Origin: JACKII01 sp041687435 | Lineage (GTDB): Bacteria; Pseudomonadota; Alphaproteobacteria; Bin95 | Length of the DNA: 64,000 nt | Direction: 5' to 3' | Assembly: GCA_041687435.1 (NCBI GenBank) | Contig: JAWLBX010000001.1 | Coordinates: 248,001 to 312,000, forward strand | In this document: one piece after another, positions 1 to 9,064 of the stretch | How positions within the stretch are numbered: the stretch's first letter is position 1 | Layout of the letters: the number at the start of each line of letters is the position of its first letter | Notes under the pieces: model-generated | The model's database searches: none | The model's input: only the letters and a program-made list of their open reading frames with translations | What the model was told of the DNA's origin: nothing | Position numbers and translations under genes: made by a program

Positions 1-945
1 CCGGACCGGCTCCGGCAACTGCTGGTGCTCACGGTCTGCGACATCCGCGCCGTCGGGCCCGATACCTGGACCGGCTGGAAGGCCGCCCTGCTGCGCGAAT
101 TGTACTGGCGCGCCGACGAACGCCTTTCGGGCTCCGGCAATGTCGAATCCCTGCCGCGCCGCGCCGCCGCCGCCCGCGACCGGCTGGCCGAACGCCTAAG
201 CGATTGGCCGGAAGAGGAGTTGGAGGCGCATTTCGCCAAGGCGCCGGATACCTACTGGGTCGCCTGGGATACGGACACTTTGGCCTATCACGCCGACCTG
301 CTGCGCCGCACCGAAGCGGAGGAGCCAGGCCTCACCATCGAATTTGCCGACGACGAAGAAGGCCAAGCCACCATCGTCACCGTCTGCACCCTGGACCATG
401 CCGGCCTGTTTGCAAGGCTGACCGGCGCGCTGGCGCTGGCTGGCGCTAACATCGTCGGCGCCCGCGCCTTCACCCTGCACAATGGCTATGTCATCGACAG
501 TTTTTGGGTGCAGGCGGGCGAGGGTGGCTTTTATCAGGAACACGACCGCCTGCGCAAACGGGTGAGCCAAGTGCTGACCGGTGACGTGCAACTCACCAAT
601 GCCCTGCAACAACCGCCCGCCTGGCTCAGCCGCACCGCCGTGTTCAAGGTGGAGCCGCGCGTCATCATCGACAACGAGGCCAGCCGCTATTTCACCGTGA
701 TCGAGGTCAACGGGCGCGACCGGCCCGGCTTTCTCAACAAGGTCGCCTGGACCATGACCCAACTGGGCCTGCAAATCGCATCCAGCCACATTGCCACCTA
801 TGGCGAGCGCGCGGTGGACGTGTTCTATGTCAAGGACGTGTTCGGCCTGAAAATCTCCCATGCCGGCAAGCGGGCGCAGATCGAAAACGCGCTGATCGAG
901 GCGATCCGCGAAAGCAACGCCCTCGTCACCAACGAAACCGCCTAA
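1..945 (+). CDS. glnD: [Protein-PII] uridylyltransferase / uridylyl-removing enzyme, C-terminal part
   Basis: GlnD adds UMP to PII proteins (GlnB/GlnK) and removes it in response to glutamine, the primary nitrogen-status sensor of proteobacteria. The reading frame is open from base 1, so the 5' part lies outside the window. The opening residues (LLVLTVCDIRAVGP) match the end of the HD-region helices of the family, followed by the W-x-x-WK segment. Two tandem ACT domains follow, around codons 115-165 (TIVTVCTLDHAGLFARLTG) and 230-285 (FTVIEVNGRDRPGFLNKVA), the glutamine-binding part. The nucleotidyltransferase domain is not in the window. The gene ends 8 bp before the next start, so the downstream hypothetical may be cotranscribed. 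Confidence 0.95.
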   Translation, partial: PDRLRQLLVLTVCDIRAVGPDTWTGWKAALLRELYWRADERLSGSGNVESLPRRAAAARDRLAERLSDWPEEELEAHFAKAPDTYWVAWDTDTLAYHADLLRRTEAEEPGLTIEFADDEEGQATIVTVCTLDHAGLFARLTGALALAGANIVGARAFTLHNGYVIDSFWVQAGEGGFYQEHDRLRKRVSQVLTGDVQLTNALQQPPAWLSRTAVFKVEPRVIIDNEASRYFTVIEVNGRDRPGFLNKVAWTMTQLGLQIASSHIATYGERAVDVFYVKDVFGLKISHAGKRAQIENALIEAIRESNALVTNETA

Positions 946-953
946 AGGCCCCC

Positions 954-1829
954 ATGCCGTTCCGTCGTCTGATCATGGCCGATTGGTCGGCGGCCAGTTC
1001 TCCCGGGCCGAAGCGGCCGGCGGCAAACCGTTGCTGGGTCGGCTGTCTGGACCTAGCGGCCCCTCAGCCGGACATTGTCTATTGCCGCACCCGCCAGCTT
1101 GCCCTGGAGCAGATCGAGGCTTGGACGGCGGACGGGATCGGCAAAGGGCCGGTGCTGATCGGCTTCGACTTCCCGTTTGGCTATCCTGCCGGAAGCGGCC
1201 TTCCGGGCGGCCGGGTGTTGGCGAAGTTTCTGACCCGGCATGTCACGGATTCCGACGCCGACCGCAACAACCGCTTCGAAGCTGCGGCGAACCTCAACCG
1301 CCTGTTGAATCCCGGCGGCCAGGGGCCATTCTGGGGGTGCCCGCGCACCGTTGCCATTCCCGGCCTTGCGCCGACCCGGCCTATCCCCTGGCCGGCACAC
1401 ATACCGGAGCTGCGGCAGGCCGAACATCGCCTGAAAGGCACCGGCATTCAAACCGTCTGGAAGCTGGCCTATCCCGCCTCGGTCGGCAGCCAAGTGCTGA
1501 TGGGCATGCATGCGATTCACCGCCTGTTGGAAAAACCCGCCTTCCGCGATGCCCGCATCTGGCCGTTCGAGACCGATTGGGCCAACGCCCTGGGCGCGGT
1601 CACCATCGCCGAAATCTGGCCAAACCTGTTCTTCCCCGCCCTGCGGTCCGACCGATTGGTCGCGCCCTATTCGATCCGCGATGCGGGCCAGGTGGCTGCC
1701 ACCCTGCTGGCGATCCGCACGGACTTGCAGGCTGGCCGAATCGCAACACTGCTAGGCCCGCCTGCCAGCCTCGATCCCAACGCACTCACCACCGCCATCG
1801 CGCAAGAAGGCTGGATCGTCGGAGCTTGA
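954..1829 (+). CDS. Conserved hypothetical protein (possible DUF429-like RNase H fold)
   Basis: A 291-residue soluble protein with no signal peptide or membrane segment. It has an N-terminal DWSA motif (about residues 9-12) after a hydrophobic strand and a second strand with FDFPFGYP (about residues 68-75). Such spaced acidic strands resemble the nuclease-like RNase H fold of DUF429-type proteins. I recall homologues in alphaproteobacteria carrying the weak label molybdopterin guanine dinucleotide synthesis protein, but nothing in the sequence supports that role. An alternative start lies 21 bp downstream at MADWS, exactly before the conserved motif. The gene sits 8 bp after glnD and points the same way. 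Function unknown. Confidence 0.72.
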   Translation: MPFRRLIMADWSAASSPGPKRPAANRCWVGCLDLAAPQPDIVYCRTRQLALEQIEAWTADGIGKGPVLIGFDFPFGYPAGSGLPGGRVLAKFLTRHVTDSDADRNNRFEAAANLNRLLNPGGQGPFWGCPRTVAIPGLAPTRPIPWPAHIPELRQAEHRLKGTGIQTVWKLAYPASVGSQVLMGMHAIHRLLEKPAFRDARIWPFETDWANALGAVTIAEIWPNLFFPALRSDRLVAPYSIRDAGQVAATLLAIRTDLQAGRIATLLGPPASLDPNALTTAIAQEGWIVGA

Positions 1830-1913
1830 GACGCTCTGCCAATGGCGCTCGCTTGCGCCATCCGGTATTCTGACCGGCCTTTTGTGCAACCGCTTCAGGC
1901 GAAAGCTAGCAGT

Positions 1914-2189
1914 ATGACCGACGTGGGTGGAATCACCGCCGAACAACTCCGCAGCTATATCGAACGCATTGAACGCCTTGAGGAGGAAAAGGCTGAACTC
2001 GCCGCAAACGTGCGCGAAGTCTATGCCGAAGCCAAGGCCAACGGCTTTGACACCAAGGTAATGCGTCAGGTGCTCAAGCTGCGGAAAATGGATGCGAACG
2101 ACCGGGCCGAGCAAGAAAGCCTGCTGGATCTGTACCTGCACGCGCTCGGCATGGCGCCGGACTTCGCGCCGGCTGACCCGACGGCGTGA
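1914..2189 (+). CDS. gapR: GapR-family DNA-binding protein (DUF2312)
   Basis: A 91-residue protein that matches the alphaproteobacterial GapR/DUF2312 family over its whole length: an N-terminal coiled coil (residues about 7-45, rich in E, R, L, K), the block YAEAKANGFDTKVMRQVL and a C-terminal helix ending in LYLHALG. GapR is a nucleoid-associated protein that binds overtwisted AT-rich DNA ahead of replication and transcription and stimulates type II topoisomerases (shown in Caulobacter). The frame extends upstream to 1842, but family length and the MTDVGG N-terminus favour the ATG at 1914. Its TGA stop overlaps the GTG start of the next gene by four bases, implying translational coupling. 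Confidence 0.9.
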   Translation: MTDVGGITAEQLRSYIERIERLEEEKAELAANVREVYAEAKANGFDTKVMRQVLKLRKMDANDRAEQESLLDLYLHALGMAPDFAPADPTA

Positions 2190-4210
2190 GCCGCAAACGG
2201 CGCCCACCGCCGAAAATCGAAATGCCGGGCGGCCGGCCGCCGCCGCCCCGGCGCCGGCCGGTGCTGCGCCTGATGCGTTGGATGCTGCGCTGGGGCACTG
2301 TTGCCGGCCTCTGGGCAGCCGGAATCGGCCTGCTCGCCCTCGCTTGGTTTGCCTATGACCTGCCGAACGTGGAAAGCGCAACGCGTCTGCCGCGGGCGCC
2401 CAGCCTGACCATCGAGGCCCGCGACGGCAGCTTTCTCGGCGCGGTCGGCGATCTGTACGGGCAGCCGGTCAGCCTGGACGATCTGCCTCGCTACCTGCCG
2501 GATGCCTTCGTCGCGATTGAGGACAAACGGTTCCGGGACCATTGGGGCATCGACCTGCCAGGCATTGCGCGTGCGATCTATGTCAATCTGGTCGCTGGCG
2601 AGGTGCGCCAGGGCGGCAGCAGCATCACGCAACAGGTCGCAAAGAACCTTTTTCTGACGCACGAACGCACGCTTCGCCGCAAAATTCAGGAAACGCTTCT
2701 GGCGCTCTGGCTCGAATACCGGTTTTCGAAGGACGAAATCCTGGAGACCTATTTGAACCGGGCCTATTTCGGCGCCGGCGCCTATGGTGTCGATGCCGCG
2801 GCCAGACGCTATTTCGGCAAGAGTGCGACTGAGGTCAGCGTGTGGCAGTCCGCCGTTCTTGCGGGATTGGTCAAGGCGCCATCATACCTGTCGCCGGTCA
2901 ATAGCGGCAATGCGGCGGAAGAACGGGCTGTCATCGTGCTCGACACCATGGTCCGGGCCGGGGTCCTGTCGGCAGAGGACCATCGCCGCGCCATCCTCAC
3001 CGCCGCGCCGATCGAGCCGGACCGCAGCGGCCATGCCATAGGTGGCCGCTATTTCATCGATTGGGTGCTGGACCAAGCCCAGGATCACCTCACCACCATC
3101 GACCGCGACCTGCTGATCCGCACCACGCTGGACCGCAACATGCAGGACGAGGCCGACGCGCTGATCAAGGCCCAGCTCACGCTGCGCCCATCCACCGCAA
3201 AGGCTTGGCCCGGCCAGGCGGCCCTGCTGGCCATGAGCCCGGATGGTGCGGTGCGGGCCATGGTTGGCGGCCGCGATTATCAGGAAAGCCAGTTCAACCG
3301 CGCCACCCAGGCCCGCCGGCAACCGGGCTCGGTGTTCAAGACCTTCACCTTCCTGGCCGCGCTGGAAGCCGGGTTCACACCAGACAGCCACATGACCGAC
3401 GCGCCGATCCGGAATGGCGAATACCGGCCAGACAACTATAATGGGCGGTATTATGGTAACGTGACCCTGGAAACCGCGCTGGCCAAGTCGCTGAACAGCG
3501 TCACCGTACGCTTGGCCGAAGCCGTCGGCTATCCAAAGGTTCGGGAAATGGCGCATCGCCTCGGCATTGCCAGCCCATTGACTGAGCGGCCGAGCTTGGT
3601 GCTGGGCGCCAGCGAGGTACGGCTGATAGAACTGACAGCCGCCTACGCGGCGCTCGCCAATGGCGGCCACTTGACCCAACCTTACGGCATCACGGAAATT
3701 CGCGATCGCGAGGGCCGCGTCCTCTACTCCTCGGCCCCCACACACGTTCCCGCCACGGCGCGCGTGCTATCGCCGCGCGTGATCGAACAGACCAACCGCA
3801 TGCTGCATGCAGTACTGACGGACGGAACCGGCAGACACGCCGCGCCTGGCCGCCCGGCTGCCGGCAAGACCGGGACGACGCAGGGTTACCGGGATGCTTG
3901 GTTTGTCGGCTATACGCCGGACCTTGTCACCAGCGTCTGGACTGGCAACGATAACAATACGCCGGTCGATGACATGACCGGCGGCGGCCTGCCTGCGACG
4001 CTGTGGGGCGCATTCATGCGCTCGGCGCTCAAGGATATCCCTGTCACGCCGCTGCCGGGTGCAGATGTGCCAAAACCGCCAGCGCCGCCAGCGGTATCGC
4101 AACGCGCATCACCCCGGGACCTGCCCCCCCAGTCTCCTGGGCCCGACACGCCGTCGCCGTCAAGCCGTTTTCAGTTGGATTTCAGAGCCAGCGATCGAAA
4201 CGATCCCTGA
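2186..4210 (+). CDS. Penicillin-binding protein 1A family (bifunctional glycosyltransferase/transpeptidase)
   Basis: A 674-residue class A penicillin-binding protein that polymerises lipid II and cross-links peptidoglycan in the periplasm. It has a short Pro/Arg-rich cytoplasmic tail (1-30), one membrane anchor (about 36-57) and a GT51 domain with the catalytic glutamate in EDKRF (112-116) followed by QGGSSITQQ (142-150). The transpeptidase domain has SVFK (382-385, nucleophile S382), SLN (435-437) and KTGT (561-564). All key residues are intact. The last 60 residues are Pro-rich. Translation starts at GTG 2186, overlapping the gapR stop as GTGA. The Walker-like motifs and length are typical for PBP1a/PBP1c-type enzymes; I cannot tell which paralogue it is. 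Confidence 0.93.
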   Translation: MSRKRRPPPKIEMPGGRPPPPRRRPVLRLMRWMLRWGTVAGLWAAGIGLLALAWFAYDLPNVESATRLPRAPSLTIEARDGSFLGAVGDLYGQPVSLDDLPRYLPDAFVAIEDKRFRDHWGIDLPGIARAIYVNLVAGEVRQGGSSITQQVAKNLFLTHERTLRRKIQETLLALWLEYRFSKDEILETYLNRAYFGAGAYGVDAAARRYFGKSATEVSVWQSAVLAGLVKAPSYLSPVNSGNAAEERAVIVLDTMVRAGVLSAEDHRRAILTAAPIEPDRSGHAIGGRYFIDWVLDQAQDHLTTIDRDLLIRTTLDRNMQDEADALIKAQLTLRPSTAKAWPGQAALLAMSPDGAVRAMVGGRDYQESQFNRATQARRQPGSVFKTFTFLAALEAGFTPDSHMTDAPIRNGEYRPDNYNGRYYGNVTLETALAKSLNSVTVRLAEAVGYPKVREMAHRLGIASPLTERPSLVLGASEVRLIELTAAYAALANGGHLTQPYGITEIRDREGRVLYSSAPTHVPATARVLSPRVIEQTNRMLHAVLTDGTGRHAAPGRPAAGKTGTTQGYRDAWFVGYTPDLVTSVWTGNDNNTPVDDMTGGGLPATLWGAFMRSALKDIPVTPLPGADVPKPPAPPAVSQRASPRDLPPQSPGPDTPSPSSRFQLDFRASDRNDP

Positions 4211-4300
4211 GGCTGTCAACAGGCTTTGCAAGTTTGCCGCACCTCCGATAGGCTTCGACTTAAGCACAATAGTGCCAAGCAAAACCTGGAGGAAACCGCC

Positions 4301-5509
4301 ATGAATGATGTTGCGATCAACAAGGAAAACCTCTGGCGTCTCGAAACCCCTGGCATTGATGGCTGGGGCCGCACGGCCCGCGTGGATGACCCGAAGAAAT
4401 ACTTCATGGTCTCGACCGACTGCCATGCGAACGAGCCGCCGGATCTTTGGGTGCAGCGCGTCGACAAGAAGTATCGGGACCGCGTGCCCCGCATCGAGAC
4501 GGATTCGAACGGCGTGCAGTGGCGCTATTGCGAGGGCTACCGTCCGGACCGCGTGCGCGTGATGAGCTTCGAGGGCGAGGACTGGATCCGCTCCAAGGCC
4601 GGCGCCGACCCGGCCGACCGGCTTCGCGATAACCAGGCCGACGGCATCGACGTTGAGATCATCTTCCCGAACAAGGGCCTCGCCATGTGGGCGACGCCGG
4701 ACCCGGTGTTCTCGTCGGCCCAATGCGCCGTCTGGAACGACTGGGCGCACGAACAGTTCACCGGCCACGGCCAGGCGATGGTGCCGGTCGCGGCGATTGC
4801 CACCGGCGATCTGGGCTGCGCGCTTGCCGAGATCGAGCGGGTGGCGAAGATGGGCTACTCCACCCTTTCGCTTCCCTGCAAACCGATCTGGGGTGCGCAT
4901 GACGTGGATCACGTCAACTACAACCTGCCGCATTTCGACCCGATGTGGTCGCTGATCCAGGAAGCCGACCTGACCATGACCTTCCACGTCTCCACCGGCC
5001 GCGACCCGCGGGCGGCACGGGGCAATGGCGGCGCGATCATCAACTACGTCACCCATTCGCTGTCGCCAACAATCGAGCCGGTCGCCAATCTCTGTGCGTC
5101 TGGTGTGTTCGAGCGTTTCCCCGGCCTGCGCTTCGCCACGGTCGAGGCCGGCATCGGCTGGGTGCCATGGCTGCTGGACGCGATGGACGAGGCCTATCTG
5201 AAGCATCACATGTGGGTGCGTCCGAAGCTCCAGCAGATGCCGAGCGAATACTTCCGCCAGCACGGTTTTGCGACCTTCCAGGAAGACCCGTCCGGCCTGC
5301 ATCTGGCAGAGAAATACAACCTGACGGACAATTTCTGCTGGGCCAACGACTACCCGCATCACGAGGGCACCTGGCCGCATTCCTATCAGGCGATCGAACG
5401 GACCATGGGCATGTTGACCGACGTGCAGCGCGCCAAAATCCTGGGCCTGAACGCCGCCAAATGCTTCAAACTGGACGTGCCGGAGCACCAGCGGCTGGAA
5501 AGCTTCTGA
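4301..5509 (+). CDS. Amidohydrolase-family TIM-barrel metal-dependent hydrolase
   Basis: A 402-residue protein of the amidohydrolase-2 (COG2159) type, a family that includes decarboxylases and hydrolases of aromatic or acyl carboxylates. The first beta strand carries STDCHANEP in place of the usual D-x-H metal motif, FHVSTGRD lies mid-barrel, and the C-terminal NDYPHHEGTWP supplies the conserved Asp/His of the last strands. Start chosen at ATG 4301 because TGGAGG lies 8-9 bases upstream; the frame stays open to 4226 without a comparable site. A GC-rich hairpin follows the stop at 5529-5559. The neighbouring epoxide hydrolase suggests a shared role in degradation of a small organic compound. 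Substrate unknown. Confidence 0.85.
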   Translation: MNDVAINKENLWRLETPGIDGWGRTARVDDPKKYFMVSTDCHANEPPDLWVQRVDKKYRDRVPRIETDSNGVQWRYCEGYRPDRVRVMSFEGEDWIRSKAGADPADRLRDNQADGIDVEIIFPNKGLAMWATPDPVFSSAQCAVWNDWAHEQFTGHGQAMVPVAAIATGDLGCALAEIERVAKMGYSTLSLPCKPIWGAHDVDHVNYNLPHFDPMWSLIQEADLTMTFHVSTGRDPRAARGNGGAIINYVTHSLSPTIEPVANLCASGVFERFPGLRFATVEAGIGWVPWLLDAMDEAYLKHHMWVRPKLQQMPSEYFRQHGFATFQEDPSGLHLAEKYNLTDNFCWANDYPHHEGTWPHSYQAIERTMGMLTDVQRAKILGLNAAKCFKLDVPEHQRLESF

Positions 5510-5528
5510 ACCCGAAGAATGATCGTTG

Positions 5529-5559
5529 CCCCGAACGGCCCTGGCCCGACCGTTCGGGG
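5529..5559 (+). terminator. GC-rich hairpin between amidohydrolase and epoxide hydrolase genes
   Basis: Perfect 10-bp inverted repeat CCCCGAACGG / CCGTTCGGGG with an 11-base loop, 20 bases after the amidohydrolase stop. It lacks a T tract, so it may be a weak or Rho-assisted terminator or an mRNA 3' stabiliser rather than a full intrinsic terminator. Confidence 0.5.
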
Positions 5560-5586
5560 ATTCGTTATCGAGAGGCGAACGAGACC

Positions 5587-6729
5587 ATGTCCGACGCGAT
5601 CCACGAATTCCGCATCGCAATTCCCGATGCCGATCTCGACGACCTGCGTCGCCGGCTGATGGCGACCCGCTGGCCGGAAAAAGAGGTGGTGGACGACTGG
5701 AGCCAAGGCACGCCGCTCGCCTACCTGCAGGAGGTCTGCGCCTATTGGACCGGCACCTTCGACTGGCGCGCATGGGAGGCGAAGCTGAACGGCTGGCCGC
5801 AGTTCGTGACGGAAATCGACGGCCTCGCCATCCATTTCTTCCACATCCGCTCGCCGCATGCGAACGCCCGCCCGCTGGTCATCACCCATGGCTGGCCCGG
5901 TTCGCAGATCGAGTTCCACAAGGTCATCGACCCGCTGGTGAACCCGACCGCCCATGGCGGCCGCGCGGAGGAGGCCTTTCACATCGTCGCTCCCTCCCTG
6001 CCGGGCTACGGCTTCTCCGGTAAACCGACGGCCAAAGGTTGGAGCGTCGAAAAAATCGCTGGCGCCTGGGCGCAACTGATGGCCCGGCTCGGCTATGAGC
6101 GCTATGTCGCCCAGGGCGGCGACTGGGGCTCCGCCGTGACCAGCTCCATTGGAGCACAAGACCCGGACCATTGCGCCGGCATCCACCTCAACATGGTGAC
6201 GGTGCGGCCGAAGGAGATCAAACCGCAAGAGTTGACGCACGCGGAAGCCGCCGCCCTCAAGGCCCTGAAGCACTATCAGAACGTGGACAGCGGCTATGCC
6301 CGGCAGCAGGCGACCCGACCGCAGTCGCTCGCCTACGGCCTGGCCGACTCGCCGGCCGGCCAATGCAGCTGGATCCTGGAGAAGTTCTGGGCCTGGACCG
6401 ATTGCGATGGCCATCCCGAAAATGTGCTGTCGCGGGACGAGATGCTGGCCAACATTGCGATCTACTGGCTGACCAACAGCGCCGCCTCCTCCGCCCGGCT
6501 CTACTGGCACAGCTTCGGCCGGCGGGAGCAGCCGCAGGTGGACGTGCCCATGGGCGGCGCCATCTATCCAAAGGAAATCTTCCGCGCCTCCCGCCGCTGG
6601 GCCGAGGAACGCTTCACCAACATCGTGCATTGGAGTGAACAGCCGAAGGGCGGCCATTTCGCGGCATTCGAACAGCCGGCAGCCTTCGTTGCCGACTTAC
6701 GCGAATGCTTCGGCAAGATGGCGCTATAG
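5587..6729 (+). CDS. Epoxide hydrolase (EHN + alpha/beta-hydrolase)
   Basis: A 380-residue cytosolic enzyme that opens epoxides to vicinal diols. Residues 1-115 form the epoxide-hydrolase N-terminal domain (FRIAIPDADLDDLRRRL onward). The alpha/beta-hydrolase part has the oxyanion-hole motif HGWPGS (101-106), the nucleophile elbow GGDWG (177-181, D179), and the catalytic histidine in KGGHFAAFEQP (H357). Aspartate as nucleophile separates it from esterases. The ATG at 5587 is the start that leaves a normal EHN domain; the frame is open further upstream only as a shadow inside the previous gene. Its 3' end overlaps the convergent P-loop gene by 6 bases. Confidence 0.9.
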   Translation: MSDAIHEFRIAIPDADLDDLRRRLMATRWPEKEVVDDWSQGTPLAYLQEVCAYWTGTFDWRAWEAKLNGWPQFVTEIDGLAIHFFHIRSPHANARPLVITHGWPGSQIEFHKVIDPLVNPTAHGGRAEEAFHIVAPSLPGYGFSGKPTAKGWSVEKIAGAWAQLMARLGYERYVAQGGDWGSAVTSSIGAQDPDHCAGIHLNMVTVRPKEIKPQELTHAEAAALKALKHYQNVDSGYARQQATRPQSLAYGLADSPAGQCSWILEKFWAWTDCDGHPENVLSRDEMLANIAIYWLTNSAASSARLYWHSFGRREQPQVDVPMGGAIYPKEIFRASRRWAEERFTNIVHWSEQPKGGHFAAFEQPAAFVADLRECFGKMAL

Positions 6730-7881
6730 CTGGCGCTGATCCTTTTTCATCCAGTGCGGCGGTGGCAGGCGGACGATGATCGGCTCCTGCTCGCCCTTGC
6801 AGAACGCCCGGATGTTCAGCGCATAGTCCTCCACCAGCTTCTGCGAGGCCTCCTCGTTCAGCGGGTCGTCCAGGCCAAACACCCAGACCGTATGGCGGGT
6901 GCAAAGCTGTTCGCGGATTTGCGCCAACCGCTGGTTCAATGCCGACCCCAGTTCCGGCACCGTCCGCCGCCGCATGCCGGCACCGACCGCCGGGCTGACG
7001 TTATCGAGTAGCAGCACCTGCGCCTCGAACCACGGCCAGTAGAAGATGTTCTTCGGCCCCCAGGAACCGACCGGCGGGAATGGCAGGCCCGGCAAGAACT
7101 GATCGTCAATCTCCAGCAGATCATCGAACGACATGTAACGGACCTTGTAGCCCTTAAACGCCAGGTCGGTGCCAAGCCCGGTCACCATCGGCGTTCTGCC
7201 CGAACCGATCGCACCGGCAATGATGATCTGGCGCCAGGGCGGCGTGCCCGGATGGGAGTCGACCAAATCTTGAATCTGCTTGGCCTGCGCCTCCGGCACC
7301 GGCGAATACAGGTCGGCCATGCGCGAAAGATAGGGCAGTGCCGCCTTCTGCCAGATGATCTTCTGGCGCAGCCAGTACGGCGCGCAGAAAATGCAGAGCA
7401 ACAGCGCAACGACAAACAGCGCTGCCCCCCACCACCCGGGCAAATGGAACGCATAGCCACCCAACACGCCGAACACCATGTAAGCGGCGGCAATCACCGC
7501 ATTGTCGCGCAGCAATGTCCGATCCAGGGGAAAGATGCCGCTGCTCGCGCCCTGCGCGGACACGGTGTAGGCGCGATACTCCCAGAACGATACCGCACCG
7601 CCGATCCCCAACAGGGCGATGCCGCTGGCCCAGGCATCGGTCATGCCGAAAATGTATTGCAGGACAAAGGCCAAGGCGAAGTGCAGGATAATACCGAGCG
7701 CCACATGCCCCATCTGGTCAGCCATCCAGAGATAGGAGTAGGTCGCCGCGCTCTGCACCTCCTTGCCGAAAATGTCCCGCCAGAATTGCACCAACAGGAA
7801 CTTCGCAGGCACATCCGGCGCCGTGGGCAGAACCCCTTTCGGAGCCTCGAACGCATCCGGTTCGCCTGAGGCTTTGGCCAT
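6724..7881 (-). CDS. Membrane-anchored P-loop protein with degenerate Walker A
   Basis: A 385-residue protein I do not recognise. The N-terminal half has four or so predicted membrane segments (about 57-78, 84-100, 127-146, 150-170). The C-terminal cytosolic domain looks like a P-loop NTPase: a hydrophobic strand then GAIGSGRT (223-230) where the invariant Lys of GxxGxGK[ST] is Arg, and QVLLLDN (288-294) as Walker B. A later strand TVWVFGLDDP resembles a sensor-1 region of AAA+ proteins. It is the last gene of a minus-strand unit that begins with a dihaem cytochrome c and continues with two small membrane proteins; the gap to the preceding gene is 7 bases. It could act as an assembly, gating or regulatory subunit. 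Whether it hydrolyses ATP is doubtful with K replaced by R. Confidence 0.72.
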   Translation of the reverse strand: MAKASGEPDAFEAPKGVLPTAPDVPAKFLLVQFWRDIFGKEVQSAATYSYLWMADQMGHVALGIILHFALAFVLQYIFGMTDAWASGIALLGIGGAVSFWEYRAYTVSAQGASSGIFPLDRTLLRDNAVIAAAYMVFGVLGGYAFHLPGWWGAALFVVALLLCIFCAPYWLRQKIIWQKAALPYLSRMADLYSPVPEAQAKQIQDLVDSHPGTPPWRQIIIAGAIGSGRTPMVTGLGTDLAFKGYKVRYMSFDDLLEIDDQFLPGLPFPPVGSWGPKNIFYWPWFEAQVLLLDNVSPAVGAGMRRRTVPELGSALNQRLAQIREQLCTRHTVWVFGLDDPLNEEASQKLVEDYALNIRAFCKGEQEPIIVRLPPPHWMKKDQRQL

Positions 7882-7888
7882 GGCGCGA

Positions 7889-8452
7889 TCACTCCTCTTC
7901 AGGTTGACGCAAATACAGCGCGGCCAGCCAGACCGCCAGCAGAATGCCTCCGCCAACCGGCGAAATGTCCCGACCGAACAAGATGCTGGCCGCCAGCATG
8001 GCAACGCCGAACAGGACAGCGGTCGCGGCATGGAGCCACCACAGCGGCCATCTTGCGGACGCGCCGATGACGCTGAATGCCCACAGGAAAAACAAGGCGA
8101 AATTGGCGGTTGCGACCACGGCCCCCTGGCCGGCATAGACCGAGGCTGTATCCCAGGCATAGATCGCGCCGAAGCCCCACCACAGATGCACGGCATAGGC
8201 GAGCAGACCCCATGCCCACCAGATGCGCCAGGGCGTCGCGTCCAATTCCCGGCCGAAGCCGTGCCGCAGCATCAACGCCACAGCCCAGCCGCCGAGCGCA
8301 GCGCAAGGCCAGATCGTATACTTGGCCCGGGCATAATCGGAATCGGCGGCCAGCAGCCCGGCGGCCATGCTGGCGGCAAACCCCAGGGAGAAAACAAGGA
8401 AGGCGGCAACCCGGGAGTCGAGCAACGGCCGGGCAACGGCGGCGTGATCCAT
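7889..8452 (-). CDS. Small polytopic membrane protein, unknown function
   Basis: A 187-residue protein, almost entirely hydrophobic, with about six predicted membrane helices and many aromatic residues (for example WWAWGLLAYAVHLWWGF). No haem-binding CxxCH, quinone-site or transporter motif is visible. The start ATG shares a base with the stop of the upstream gene (TAATG at 8450-8454), so the two small membrane proteins are probably translationally coupled and made in equal amounts. It lies between another small membrane protein and the P-loop protein, downstream of the dihaem cytochrome gene. A role as membrane scaffold or quinone/electron-transfer partner of the cytochrome is an inference from context only. 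Confidence 0.7.
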   Translation of the reverse strand: MDHAAVARPLLDSRVAAFLVFSLGFAASMAAGLLAADSDYARAKYTIWPCAALGGWAVALMLRHGFGRELDATPWRIWWAWGLLAYAVHLWWGFGAIYAWDTASVYAGQGAVVATANFALFFLWAFSVIGASARWPLWWLHAATAVLFGVAMLAASILFGRDISPVGGGILLAVWLAALYLRQPEEE

Positions 8453-9057
8453 TACGGCACCTCCTCCCCATCATACCAGCGCAGCAGCAGCGCGCCGGCC
8501 ACAGCCAGAACCAACAGCCCACCGAGTGCCTGACTCACGATATTCCCCCCTGCCAGCAGCACCGGGGCGAAGCTGAAAAACACGCAGGTACCCACCAGCC
8601 CCTGCCACCAAGCATAGCCGCCTTCGGCGCGCGCCCAGTCCAGCCGGTTCCAGGCCATCAGCACATCCACCAGCCAGACGGCTGGCAGCCCCCAAAACAT
8701 AACCGCGCTGAACAGGCCGAACTCCGCAGCGATCAAATCCGGCCGCCAGAGATGCTGCCAGCCGAGAGACGCAATATTGTGCGCCAGCAGCAGGATCAGG
8801 GCGAAGCTCCAGAACAGCCGCCACCACTGCCCCAAGACTTGTCGCCCAAGCCGCCGCACCAATAGAAACAGCGGCGGCGCGGCCAGAACACTGGCGCCCC
8901 AGGCATAGGCATTGGTACGGAAGACGTTGGGGTTGGGTTGCGCCAGTGCGTAGAACACGGCGAAGGCGACCAGCGCCGCAAACGGCAGCAAGGTGAAGGC
9001 CACATGATACGGGCGAAGACGTGGCGCGGGCTCGGGATGGAGGTGTGCCATGGCCAT
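8452..9057 (-). CDS. Small polytopic membrane protein, unknown function
   Basis: A 201-residue protein with about six hydrophobic segments (roughly 21-41, 51-69, 78-98, 109-136, 151-172, 177-194). Histidines H85-type within helix 3 (LLLAHNIASLGWQHLW) are the only candidates for metal or haem ligands that I can see. No known family recognised. Starts at ATG 9057, with a second in-frame ATG at 9051. It begins 7 bases after the cytochrome stop and its TAA overlaps the next ATG by one base, which places it firmly in the same operon. Probably forms a complex with the following membrane protein; function unknown. Confidence 0.7.
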   Translation of the reverse strand: MAMAHLHPEPAPRLRPYHVAFTLLPFAALVAFAVFYALAQPNPNVFRTNAYAWGASVLAAPPLFLLVRRLGRQVLGQWWRLFWSFALILLLAHNIASLGWQHLWRPDLIAAEFGLFSAVMFWGLPAVWLVDVLMAWNRLDWARAEGGYAWWQGLVGTCVFFSFAPVLLAGGNIVSQALGGLLVLAVAGALLLRWYDGEEVP

Positions 9058-9064
9058 GGCCGCC

